Source: Caballeronia sordidicola (GTDB lineage Bacteria; Pseudomonadota; Gammaproteobacteria; Burkholderiales; Burkholderiaceae). From it: 64,000 nt of DNA. The stretch covers positions 186,001-250,000 of the forward strand of contig NZ_JNFG01000201.1 in the NCBI RefSeq assembly GCF_000729995.1. Reading direction: 5' to 3'. Positions 32,902-40,806 of this stretch are shown here, piece by piece. The translations under genes were made by a program, and so were the position numbers. Position 1 is the stretch's first letter; the number at the start of each line of letters is the position of its first letter. Under the pieces are notes generated by a model. The model was not told the origin of the DNA and did no database searches. It saw only the letters and a program-made list of their open reading frames with translations.

Positions 32902-33603
32902 CTAAGCTTTATTGATCGCAACGGTCTTCACCGCCGCGACAATGTTCGGATACGCACCACAGCGACAGATATTGCCGCTCATGCGTTCGCGGATTTCATC
33001 GTCGGAGAGTTGGGGCGGACGGTAGCGCACATCGGCGGTCGCGGCGCTGGCGTCGCCGGCACGGAATTCGTCTATCAGCGCGATTGCCGAACACAGTTGG
33101 CCGGGCGTACAGAAACCGCACTGGAAGGCGTCGTGATCGATGAAAGCCTTTTGTATCGGGCTGAGGCTGAGCGTCTGCGCGTTGGCGAGTCCTTCTACGG
33201 TCACGATCGTATCGCCATTGTGCATGACGGCGAGCGTCAGGCACGAGTTGATGCGGCGGCCGTTCGCGATCACCGTGCACGCGCCGCACTGGCCGCGGTC
33301 GCAGCCTTTTTTAGTGCCGGTGAGGCTCGCGTATTCGCGCAATGCGTCGAGCAAGGTCGTGCGTGCTTCAAGCTGCATTTCGTAAGCATGGCCGTTGATG
33401 GTCAGCTTCACGGGCATGAGCGGCGCGGCCGTTTCGGGCGCTGATGGCTGCGGTGCGGAAGTCGTCGACGGTTGCTGCGCATGGGCGAGCGGAGCGGCGG
33501 TGACGGCCGCTGCTGCCGCTGCGGATTGCAGGAACTTGCGGCGGGATGGTTTTATCGCTTCGGGGTCTGGGTTGGTGTTATGAGGGACGTTGATGTGGCG
33601 CAT
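32902..33603 (-). CDS. paoA: Aldehyde oxidoreductase 2Fe-2S subunit with Tat signal (PaoA)
   Basis: A 233-residue iron-sulfur subunit. The Tat signal PSRRKFLQSAAAAAAVTAAP ends near AHAQ and directs the folded heterotrimer to the periplasm. A Pro/Ser/Thr linker follows. The plant-type cluster is GCDRGQCGACTV with a later C, and the second cluster is QCGFCTPGQ with NICRCGAYPN. First gene of the leftward operon. A PaoD/XdhC-type chaperone gene is not visible in the window. Confidence 0.92.
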   Translation of the reverse strand: MRHINVPHNTNPDPEAIKPSRRKFLQSAAAAAAVTAAPLAHAQQPSTTSAPQPSAPETAAPLMPVKLTINGHAYEMQLEARTTLLDALREYASLTGTKKGCDRGQCGACTVIANGRRINSCLTLAVMHNGDTIVTVEGLANAQTLSLSPIQKAFIDHDAFQCGFCTPGQLCSAIALIDEFRAGDASAATADVRYRPPQLSDDEIRERMSGNICRCGAYPNIVAAVKTVAINKA

Positions 33604-34033
33604 GGCGATATGAAGCTCCTCGCTCGATCGAGTTAGCGCTGTGTGTGGCTGGACGCGTCGGGGTCATCGGCGTGTCTGGCTAACTTGGGGCGCTGACACC
33701 ATTCGCTTGGGCGTTGCGGAGTGCAAGTCAATGAGCGAAGGGTGACGAACGAAGTCAGCAAATCTAATGCCATCGATTTGTGCCGCGCTCTTGGGGTGTT
33801 CACCGTCCGGAATTGCAGGTAAGGGCTACATTAATCGGTAAATCGCGGCGCTCGCGGTGGGTTCTGCCGCGCTCAGGTGCGTTGTTCGGTTGGCTTACCG
33901 TGCGCTTACTTTTCGCTGATTCATTCAATCGCAAGCGTCCAGTGCTGGCGCTGTATGCCAACCTTTGTGCGGTCAGAGAGCACGCTGATTCCGTAGCGCG
34001 AGCGCGTATTCGAGCCAAAACGTGCACTTGCTA
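33604..34033. other. Intergenic region between paoA and mqsR
   Basis: 430 bp between divergent transcripts. It must hold the paoABC promoter and part of the mqsRA promoter. No gene-like frame or RNA gene could be supported. Confidence 0.5.
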
Positions 34034-34056
34034 AAAATAACCAAATAGGTTATTTT
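34034..34056. promoter_or_regulatory. Perfect palindrome, likely MqsA operator
   Basis: AAAATAACC-N5-GGTTATTTT has perfect 9-bp arms and lies 6 bp before the mqsR start. It contains the AACC/GGTT core of the E. coli MqsA recognition sequence. Binding would repress the operon; the SD region of mqsR is partly covered. Confidence 0.7.
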
Positions 34057-34062
34057 GTTCGC

Positions 34063-34359
34063 ATGGAAAAAGGCGTCGCACACTGCAAGTTGTCTCTCGT
34101 CATCGCCTTGATCGAAGCGGGTAAAGTCCGCTCAACTATGTCGGCACTCGCCGGCGGAGCCGCACTGGGCTTCGACTTCGAGGGAATCATTGGCGTGGTC
34201 AAAGCGCTGGTGTCAACCGACTTTTATAAGAGCATGACTACGCACGCTGATCACCGCATCTGGCAGGACGTGTATCAGCCCACCACCGTCGCCGGACCGG
34301 TTTATCTGAAACTGACGGTGATTGATGACGTGCTTGTCGTGTCCTTCAAGGAGCTATGA
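34063..34359 (+). CDS. mqsR: MqsR-type mRNA interferase toxin
   Basis: A 98-residue toxin of the MqsR family (RelE-like fold) that cleaves mRNA at GCU/GCA-type sites. Closely follows the E. coli pattern: HCKLSLVIALIEAGKVRSTM, GFDFEGIIGVVKAL, STDFYKSMTTHADHRIWQDV and VYLKLTVIDDVLVVSFKEL at the end. Length is as expected and the catalytic region is intact. The start has no strong SD. Followed by mqsA with a 4-nt overlap: toxin first, as in E. coli. Confidence 0.95.
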   Translation: MEKGVAHCKLSLVIALIEAGKVRSTMSALAGGAALGFDFEGIIGVVKALVSTDFYKSMTTHADHRIWQDVYQPTTVAGPVYLKLTVIDDVLVVSFKEL

Positions 34360-34763
34360 ACATGAAGTGTCCAATTTGTGCGGCGGCAGAGCTGGTGCAT
34401 GACACGCGCGATGTGCCATACACGTACAAGGGCGAGTCGACCGTCATTCCTGATGTGGCCGGCGATTTTTGCCCCGCTTGTAGCGAGGCTATTTTCGATT
34501 TATCCGAGTCGACTCGTGTCAGCGCGGCGATGCTTGAATTCAACAAGCAAGTGAATGCATCGATCGTCGATCCGGCTTTTATTGCAGGCGTCCGTAAGAA
34601 GCTTGCACTGGACCAACGCGAAGCCGCTGAAATATTTGGCGGTGGCGTCAACGCGTTTTCGCGCTACGAGAACGGTAAAACCAAACCGCCGTTGGCCTTG
34701 GTCAAGCTATTGAAGATACTGGATCACCACCCTGATTTACTCGATGAGGTAAGAGCGGCTTAA
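34356..34763 (+). CDS. mqsA: MqsA-type antitoxin
   Basis: A 135-residue antitoxin. The N-terminal zinc domain has MKCPICAAAELVHDTRDVPY and later FCPACSEAIFD, giving the four cysteines. The C-terminal XRE helix-turn-helix has LDQREAAEIFGGGVNAFSRY then ENGKTKPP. It neutralises MqsR and represses the operon through the upstream palindrome. Confidence 0.95.
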   Translation: MNMKCPICAAAELVHDTRDVPYTYKGESTVIPDVAGDFCPACSEAIFDLSESTRVSAAMLEFNKQVNASIVDPAFIAGVRKKLALDQREAAEIFGGGVNAFSRYENGKTKPPLALVKLLKILDHHPDLLDEVRAA

Positions 34764-34793
34764 AGTCGACCGTACCGCGCTAACCAAAAATGC

Positions 34794-34819
34794 AAACTGC
34801 CACCTCACGGTGGCAGTTT
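34794..34819. terminator. Bidirectional terminator hairpin
   Basis: A perfect 11-bp stem AAACTGCCACC / GGTGGCAGTTT with a TCAC loop lies between the convergent mqsA and solute-binding-protein genes. A or T runs close both sides. Confidence 0.7.
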
Positions 34820-34844
34820 CACATCGATGACGCTTCAGCCTCGT

Positions 34845-35645
34845 TTACAAATCGCTCGGATACGGTGCTTTGAGCCACTTCGTCGAAAGCTTGTTCAGCG
34901 TGCCGTCGTTCTTCGCTTTCAGCACGGCTGCATCCACTTCCTTCAGCAGACGCGTCTCGCCCTTATTCACGGCAACATGATCGGGTGAACTAAAAAGCGC
35001 GAATTTCTGCTCGGGCGCGATCGGCGGATTACGCGCGATGATTGTCGCGCCCACGTCGTTGCCCACCACCATCAACTGAACCTGCCCTGACAGGAATGCC
35101 GAAATCGCGCCATTGGGATCGTCGAAACGCTTGATGGTCGCGTCCGGCGGTGCGACCTTGGTCACGCTCAAATCCTCCAGCGTGCCGCGCGCCACGGAGA
35201 TCGTCTTGCCTGCCAGATCCTTTTCGCTTTTCACCGGCAACGACTTCGGTCCGAACACCGCGAGATAGTAAGGCGCGTATGGCCGCGAAAACTCGAGCAC
35301 TTTCTCGCGCTCCGGCGTCTGGCCCACACTCAGCAGCACGTCGGCCTTGCCGGTGGCGAGATACGCCATGCGGTTTTCACCGGTGATCGGTACAAGGTCG
35401 ACCTTGACCTTCATCGTCTTGGCCAGATAATCGGCCATCTCTATGTCATAACCCTGCGGTTTCATATCCGGGCCGATAGAGCCAAACGGCGGATAGTCCA
35501 TGAATACGCCGACCCGGAGCACGCCGTTTTTCTGCACGGTATCGAGGGCATCCGCGTGGGCGAAGGTGGCCGTGACCGCTAAGGGCACAGCGAAAGCCGC
35601 CGCCACGAAGAGGCGCCGGGCAAGGCGGGAAAGGCGAATCGTCAT
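34845..35645 (-). CDS. Amino-acid ABC transporter periplasmic binding protein (SBP_bac_3)
   Basis: A 266-residue periplasmic protein. The signal peptide spans about residues 1-32 (RRLFVAAAFAVPLAVTATFA then HADA). The mature part has the family's GVLRVGVFMDYPPFGSIGPD, GYDIEMADYLAKTM, GKADVLLSVGQTPEREK and QLMVVGNDVGA. The start MTIRLSRL has AAGG upstream; an ATG 16 codons earlier is less likely. No permease or ATPase gene is adjacent, so it is an orphan binding protein. Ligand unknown, probably a polar amino acid. Confidence 0.87.
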   Translation of the reverse strand: MTIRLSRLARRLFVAAAFAVPLAVTATFAHADALDTVQKNGVLRVGVFMDYPPFGSIGPDMKPQGYDIEMADYLAKTMKVKVDLVPITGENRMAYLATGKADVLLSVGQTPEREKVLEFSRPYAPYYLAVFGPKSLPVKSEKDLAGKTISVARGTLEDLSVTKVAPPDATIKRFDDPNGAISAFLSGQVQLMVVGNDVGATIIARNPPIAPEQKFALFSSPDHVAVNKGETRLLKEVDAAVLKAKNDGTLNKLSTKWLKAPYPSDL

Positions 35646-35846
35646 GATGGTGGCCTTGAGCAGAAAAGTCGGAGAGCGGGAATCAATATTCACCTCGCGG
35701 TATTCACTCGCGATCCCGGAGCGCTACGTGAGCGTGCGTGTGAAAGCACGTGAAAGCACTCTAGGCAGGCCAAAAACCCGCAACAATCGAAATATGCTCA
35801 TGCCAGCCATGATCTGCGTGCATGGCTTGGGGCGCTTTCACTGATG

Positions 35847-36371
35847 CTATTTAATCAGCGCCAATGCATCCCTGAAACGCGGATGCCGACAGCTTCCCAG
35901 CCAGCCGAAAATCGCGGTTTCCGTGGTGGTAGGAAGCGCTCCTTCGCGCTGCGCTCTAGCCAGCGCGATTGCCTTATTCTCCGGGGCGCGTGAACCGACG
36001 GCATCGGCAATCAGCTCCACCGTATAGCCCAGTTTCAGCAGACCAGTCACCGTCAGCAACACGCAAACATGCGCTTCGCAACCGGCCACGAACAGCACCG
36101 TGTCCTTCGACGGCAACGCCGCCACGAAGTCTGCGCACAGCGTCGCGTCGAACGTATCCTTCTCGATCGCGCGATGCCGCTCGCCAATCAGGCCATCGAC
36201 GCTGGCGCCAAGCCCCTGCGGATTTTGCTCGGTGACAAGCACCGGGATATCGAGCAGATCGGCTGCTTTCACCAGCGCTAAACAATGCCTCAGCACAGCC
36301 GCGCCTTCATCGATATGCGGCATCAATTTCGCCTGCATATCGATGACGACAAGCACCGGATCAGGCTTCAC
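35847..36371 (-). CDS. Isochorismatase-like cysteine hydrolase
   Basis: A 174-residue hydrolase of the isochorismatase/nicotinamidase fold. The triad is visible: Asp in VLVVIDMQAK, Lys in AIEKDTFDA and Cys in AGCEAHVCV. Resembles YcaC-type hydrolases. Its start overlaps the end of the upstream GNAT-like gene by 11 nt, so the two are an operon. Substrate unknown. Confidence 0.85.
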   Translation of the reverse strand: MKPDPVLVVIDMQAKLMPHIDEGAAVLRHCLALVKAADLLDIPVLVTEQNPQGLGASVDGLIGERHRAIEKDTFDATLCADFVAALPSKDTVLFVAGCEAHVCVLLTVTGLLKLGYTVELIADAVGSRAPENKAIALARAQREGALPTTTETAIFGWLGSCRHPRFRDALALIK

Positions 36372-37683
36372 TTTCCATGATCCGGTCGATCAGCCGCGCG
36401 TTTTCCCCCGCTGATCCGATGCCTTCGTGCTTGGCCATCGGGATGAAAAAATGCGTCTTCACGTTCGGCAGGTTTGCACGATCCAGCCACTCCGTCAGAT
36501 GCCGTGTGAGCCTGTGTGCGGGCGCATCGATCTCGCCGCGTAATACGGGCGGCAACTGACTGAGATAACGCATCTCGGTTTGATACGGCTCGGGCGCGAC
36601 GCATAACGCATCGGGACGTCCATCGGGGTCTGCCGGCAGGCGTTCCAACGCCTCACGCAGCAACGCAACCCCCAGGCCCTGGCCGCGCCACGCTTTCCTC
36701 ACTTCCCACGTGCTGATGTACACCACCCGGTGCGTATTGAACACGCTGCACAGGCGCTCGGCCCCAAGCGCTTCAGTGGCGGCGAGCGCGAGCGACAGCA
36801 TCTCGCCGGAGTAGGTATCGAGGACATAAACGAGGTCCGCGCTGCTCTGAATGGGCGGCACTTTCACGAGTTTCAACTCGACCGCCGCCGCGACGATATC
36901 CGTTGCCGCCTCGTGAAATACCGCGAACGCGGTGCCGAGCCGTTCGTCGTCGACCTGCGGATATTCATGTCGATAAGTCATGGTCAGCAGGAACGGGCCG
37001 ATCTTTTCCCCGGTCTTTTCACGATAGGCCAACGGCTTGTCGACGTCGTAATCGCTCTTGCCGTCCAGCCCGTAGGGGTCGTAGTCCTTCGTGGACGATG
37101 CCGGCTCCAGGTCCGCAGCCGCTTTCAACGCCACCGCCGGCCGCCGCGACTTGGGCACCAGGTCTTCCGGCAACCCTTCCCAGCTCAGGCGTAAAAATTC
37201 GCGAGCGCCGCGATAGTGCGTTTCGAACAACGACACGACCGCCGTCGCTTCGAACGGCGCAAGAATGCGTTCCGCGGATTCGAGCGCACGATCCATCAAC
37301 TGATCGGCTTCAGCGGGATCGGGCACGTGCCGCGTGCCATCGTTGTCCGCGCCACCATTGGCGGCGTGTTGTTGGCGCGCGAGTTCGAGCCATTCGTCGG
37401 CGGCCCGTTCAGCGAGAAATCCCGCCGCAATCTGATAACCGGACAGCACGATCGACTTGCCCGTGTCTCCAAGCGGGAACACGTACTCGTCGGTCATGAC
37501 GTCCGCGACGTGCACGTTTTTGTAATCCTTGCGGGCAGACGGCGCGTTCTCGGCAGCGTCAAAACGTTCGTGCGACAGCACATACGCAGCGAGATCGGGA
37601 GCGGCCGGTGTCGCGTACGGCCCGGTCGCGACAGTAGCCGTCGCGCCGGAGGGGAGCAGAGCCAGCAGGGATACGTGCGTCAT
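36361..37683 (-). CDS. Large hypothetical protein with C-terminal GNAT-like motif
   Basis: A 440-residue protein, not recognised as a named family. Residues about 310-365 contain RVVYISTWEVRKAWRGQGLG then VALLREALERLP, the acetyl-CoA-binding R/Q-x-x-G-x-G/A pattern of GNAT acyltransferases. The long N-terminal part is acidic and without motif. The ATG at 37683 has GGAG at 9 nt and is preferred to the one at 37692. No signal peptide or membrane helices. Confidence 0.6.
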   Translation of the reverse strand: MTHVSLLALLPSGATATVATGPYATPAAPDLAAYVLSHERFDAAENAPSARKDYKNVHVADVMTDEYVFPLGDTGKSIVLSGYQIAAGFLAERAADEWLELARQQHAANGGADNDGTRHVPDPAEADQLMDRALESAERILAPFEATAVVSLFETHYRGAREFLRLSWEGLPEDLVPKSRRPAVALKAAADLEPASSTKDYDPYGLDGKSDYDVDKPLAYREKTGEKIGPFLLTMTYRHEYPQVDDERLGTAFAVFHEAATDIVAAAVELKLVKVPPIQSSADLVYVLDTYSGEMLSLALAATEALGAERLCSVFNTHRVVYISTWEVRKAWRGQGLGVALLREALERLPADPDGRPDALCVAPEPYQTEMRYLSQLPPVLRGEIDAPAHRLTRHLTEWLDRANLPNVKTHFFIPMAKHEGIGSAGENARLIDRIMESEA

Positions 37684-37892
37684 GAGTGCCATCTCCGTCT
37701 CGTGGGGGTGTCATCGTAGCAAAACCGCGCTTTTTTGCACGTCACAAAGTCTATGCGGCGCGCAGGTTGCTACCTCGCGGATTGCTACTAAGATTGTTGC
37801 CATGGCCGCTGCTGCATGGGTAATAGGATCTTAGGATCTGCAAGGTTCCTGCGCGCCAGTAGATACAGATACCAGATTATAGGGAGGCTGCG

Positions 37893-38312
37893 ATGAACGA
37901 CATGATTCAGAACCCGGATCAGGAAGTTCGACATGAAGGAGGTTGCGCGTGCGGTGCGTGGCGCTTTACCGCGACGGGGGGACCGGATCGCGTCGGTCTT
38001 TGCCATTGCATGACATGCCGCCGCGTGCATGGTTCGGCGTTTGGCGCGTACGCGGTTTATGCGGAGGAGCAGGTCACCATGTCGGGTGCGACCAGAGCCT
38101 GGCAAAGCTCCGCCGATGCCCGTCGCCACTTCTGCCCGGTATGCGGGTCGGTCGCTTATATGGCGTATGTCAACACTGACGAGATCGACTTGCCGATCGG
38201 CGCGTTCGACGAAACCGGTTTCCTCGACCCATCGTATGAACTCTGGTGCATCCGCCGCGAGCCGTGGCTGTCCGGCGCTGGACGGCGGGAATATCCCGAA
38301 AACCGGTCCTGA
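37893..38312 (+). CDS. GFA/CENP-V-type zinc protein
   Basis: A 139-residue protein of the glutathione-dependent formaldehyde-activating (GFA) fold. Zinc ligands: GGCACGAWRF, CHCMTCRRVHGSAFGAY and HFCPVCGS. Some members bind glutathione-formaldehyde adducts, but most are uncharacterised. The ATG follows GGGAGG. The DUF488 gene follows 36 nt later. Confidence 0.88.
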   Translation: MNDMIQNPDQEVRHEGGCACGAWRFTATGGPDRVGLCHCMTCRRVHGSAFGAYAVYAEEQVTMSGATRAWQSSADARRHFCPVCGSVAYMAYVNTDEIDLPIGAFDETGFLDPSYELWCIRREPWLSGAGRREYPENRS

Positions 38313-38348
38313 CGGCAGGTCCTACAAGCGCACCGGATTGCCGGACTC

Positions 38349-38921
38349 ATGGATCGCCAGATGAACGCGCCTTTTTTCACCATTGGTCATTCGACGCGTT
38401 CGCTGGCGGAATTTATCGGTTTGCTGAAAGAAAGCGAGATCGACATGCTGGTTGATGTCCGCAGCATTCCGAGATCGCGGACCAATCCGCAGTTCAACCA
38501 GGACACACTGCCGGATTCGCTGAGTGCAGGGGGTGTTGCCTACGTGCATATTGCGGCGTTGGGCGGCCGGCGCAGCAAGCGCAACGCGGACCAACCGTCA
38601 CCGAACACCTACTGGACGCATCCGGCGTTCCGCAACTACGCCGACTACGCGCAGGGCTGCTCTTTCCGCGAAGCGCTGGAAGAACTGCGGGACCTCGGCC
38701 ACGCACGGCGCTGCGCGATCATGTGCTCGGAAGCCGTGTGGTGGCGGTGTCATCGGCGGATCGTGGCGGACTATCTGCTTGCGCGAGGCGAGACCGTGCT
38801 GCACATCATGGGCCCTCACCAGGTCAGGCCCGCGACGCTTACGCCGCAAGCCTTGGCGCAGCCGGACGGCACCGTCATCTACCCCGAATCAAGCGTGCAA
38901 CCCGGGGCGACGCCGAATTGA
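38349..38921 (+). CDS. DUF488-family protein
   Basis: A 190-residue protein with the DUF488 signature: FFTIGHSTRSLAEFIGLL, LVDVRSIPRSRTNPQFNQ, ALGGRR, CAIMCSEAVWWRCHRRIVAD. The conserved Cys, Arg and His of the last motif suggest a catalytic or nucleic-acid role, but no function is established. An ATG four codons later is also possible. Confidence 0.87.
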   Translation: MDRQMNAPFFTIGHSTRSLAEFIGLLKESEIDMLVDVRSIPRSRTNPQFNQDTLPDSLSAGGVAYVHIAALGGRRSKRNADQPSPNTYWTHPAFRNYADYAQGCSFREALEELRDLGHARRCAIMCSEAVWWRCHRRIVADYLLARGETVLHIMGPHQVRPATLTPQALAQPDGTVIYPESSVQPGATPN

Positions 38922-39113
38922 CAGTTTCCTTGTGCCGACGCATAAGCAGAAGGCAATCGTTTGCCTATGCTGGAACTGCGCCCGTCGCGCCGAGTCGGAT
39001 AACAGGCTGAAGCAAGCAGAGACCACCTGGAGTCGAGGTAACCGCTGGTAAGTCATCTCGACTCCGGATCCGCGCGACACGAATATTTCCGTACCAGCCA
39101 GGAGCCACAAGCG

Positions 39114-40679
39114 ATGAGCAAGCATCCGATAGCCGGCAGCGACAAGTCGCAACCCGAAGGCGCACGTTGCCTCGGCGCATGCAATCCGGACGAAAAAATC
39201 GAAGTAGTAATGATGCTTCGGCGGCAGAACGAGGACGCATTCCACCAGTTGATGCAAAAGATCAATACCGGCGCCGCCGACGCCGTGCCGGTTTCTCGCG
39301 AAGAGTTCGCCCAACGCTTTGGGGCATCCGCGTCGGATGTCGCCAAGACGGAAGCCTTTGCGAAGGCGCATGGCCTGAGCGTAATCCGCGCCGATGCGGG
39401 CTCGCGCAGCGTGGTGCTGTCGGGCACGATCGCCCAGTTCAGCGCGACCTTCGGCGTCAAGCTGGAGCGCTTCGATCATCACGCGATCGGCGAGTATCGC
39501 GGACGCACGGGACCGGTGAACGTGCCGGAAGACATGAAGAACGTGGTGACCGCTGTGCTGGGTCTGGACAGCCGCCCGCAGGCGCGCCCGCATTTCCGCT
39601 TCCGGCCGCCGTTCAAGACCGCGCGCAGCGAATCCAGCACGTCATACACGCCGCTCGATCTCGCGCGGCTCTACGACTTCCCCAGCGGCGACGGCAGCGG
39701 GCAGTGCGTGGGCATTATCGAACTGGGCGGGGGATATAACGAAACCGACCTGAGCGCCTATTTTTCGCAACTGGGCGTGGGCAAGCCGAATGTGGTCGCG
39801 GTTGGCGTCGACCAGGCCAGGAACGCGCCGTCGGGCAACCCGAACGGGCCTGACGGCGAGGTGACGCTGGACATAGAGATTATCGGTGCGATTGTCCCTG
39901 GCGCGCGCATCGCGGTGTATTTCACGACCAACAGTGACGCGGGTTTTATCGACGCCGTGAACCGCGCGATCCACGACGATACCAACAAGCCATCGGTCAT
40001 CTCGATCAGTTGGGGCGGACCGGAAACCAACTGGACGTCGCAATCGCAAAACGCCTTCGATGAAGTCCTGCAATCCGCCGCGGCACTGGGCGTCACCGTA
40101 TGCGCGGCCTCCGGCGACAGCGGTTCCAGCGACGGCGCCACGGACGGCCAGAATCACGTCGACTTCCCGGCCTCCAGCCCGTACGTGCTCGCATGTGGCG
40201 GGACGCAGTTGCGGGCATCGGCGAAAGGGATCAGCAGCGAAGTGGTATGGAACGACGGCGACCAGGGCGGCGCAAGCGGTGGCGGCGTGAGCGCCGTGTT
40301 TGCGCTGCCGGCCTGGCAGAAAGGCTTGAGCGTCACGCGGGTCAGCGGCGGCAAATCGGCGTTGACCAAACGCGGCGTGCCCGATGTCGCAGGCGACGCG
40401 TCGCCGGTCACGGGCTACGATGTGATGATCGACGGAACGCAGACGGTGGTGGGCGGCACGAGCGCGGTCGCGCCGCTATGGGCGGGGCTCATTGCCCGGA
40501 TCAACGCGGCGGCGGGCAAGCCGGTGGGTTTCCTCAACCCGAAGCTGTACGCTGCGAAGACCGCGGGTCACGACATCACGCAGGGAAACAACGGCAGCTT
40601 CGAGGCGACGGCGGGATGGGACGCCTGTACGGGGCTCGGCAGCCCGGACGGCGCGAAAGTCGCGGCTGCGTTGAAATAG
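39114..40679 (+). CDS. Sedolisin-type acid serine peptidase (S53, kumamolisin-like)
   Basis: A 521-residue S53 peptidase. A pro-domain (about 30-150, ending near the RPHFRFRPPF linker) is followed by the catalytic domain with TLDIEIIGAIVPGARI (Glu/Asp pair), SISWGGPE, CAASGDSGSSDG and the nucleophile segment GGTSAVAPLWAG. The Ca2+ site is GWDACTGLGSPDG at the C-terminus. Such enzymes digest proteins at acid pH after self-cleavage. No classical signal peptide is visible, which is often so in this family. ATG with AGGAG upstream. Confidence 0.9.
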   Translation: MSKHPIAGSDKSQPEGARCLGACNPDEKIEVVMMLRRQNEDAFHQLMQKINTGAADAVPVSREEFAQRFGASASDVAKTEAFAKAHGLSVIRADAGSRSVVLSGTIAQFSATFGVKLERFDHHAIGEYRGRTGPVNVPEDMKNVVTAVLGLDSRPQARPHFRFRPPFKTARSESSTSYTPLDLARLYDFPSGDGSGQCVGIIELGGGYNETDLSAYFSQLGVGKPNVVAVGVDQARNAPSGNPNGPDGEVTLDIEIIGAIVPGARIAVYFTTNSDAGFIDAVNRAIHDDTNKPSVISISWGGPETNWTSQSQNAFDEVLQSAAALGVTVCAASGDSGSSDGATDGQNHVDFPASSPYVLACGGTQLRASAKGISSEVVWNDGDQGGASGGGVSAVFALPAWQKGLSVTRVSGGKSALTKRGVPDVAGDASPVTGYDVMIDGTQTVVGGTSAVAPLWAGLIARINAAAGKPVGFLNPKLYAAKTAGHDITQGNNGSFEATAGWDACTGLGSPDGAKVAAALK

Positions 40680-40710
40680 CGGAGTAACGGTTGCAGGTCG
40701 AGATCAGATA

Positions 40711-40748
40711 GGTTGAAGTTATCAGGTTGAAGTTATCAGTTGAAGTCA
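40711..40748 (+). repeat. 14-bp tandem repeat, about 2.7 copies
   Basis: GGTTGAAGTTATCA occurs twice head to tail (40711-40724 and 40725-40738). A partial third copy, GTTGAAGTCA, lies at 40739-40748 in the gap between the two peptidase genes. Confidence 0.85.
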
Positions 40749-40806
40749 AGCAAGTAATGACGATGGGCCAGGCAAGAACTCCAACAACACCGGCAAGGGA
40801 GCAATC

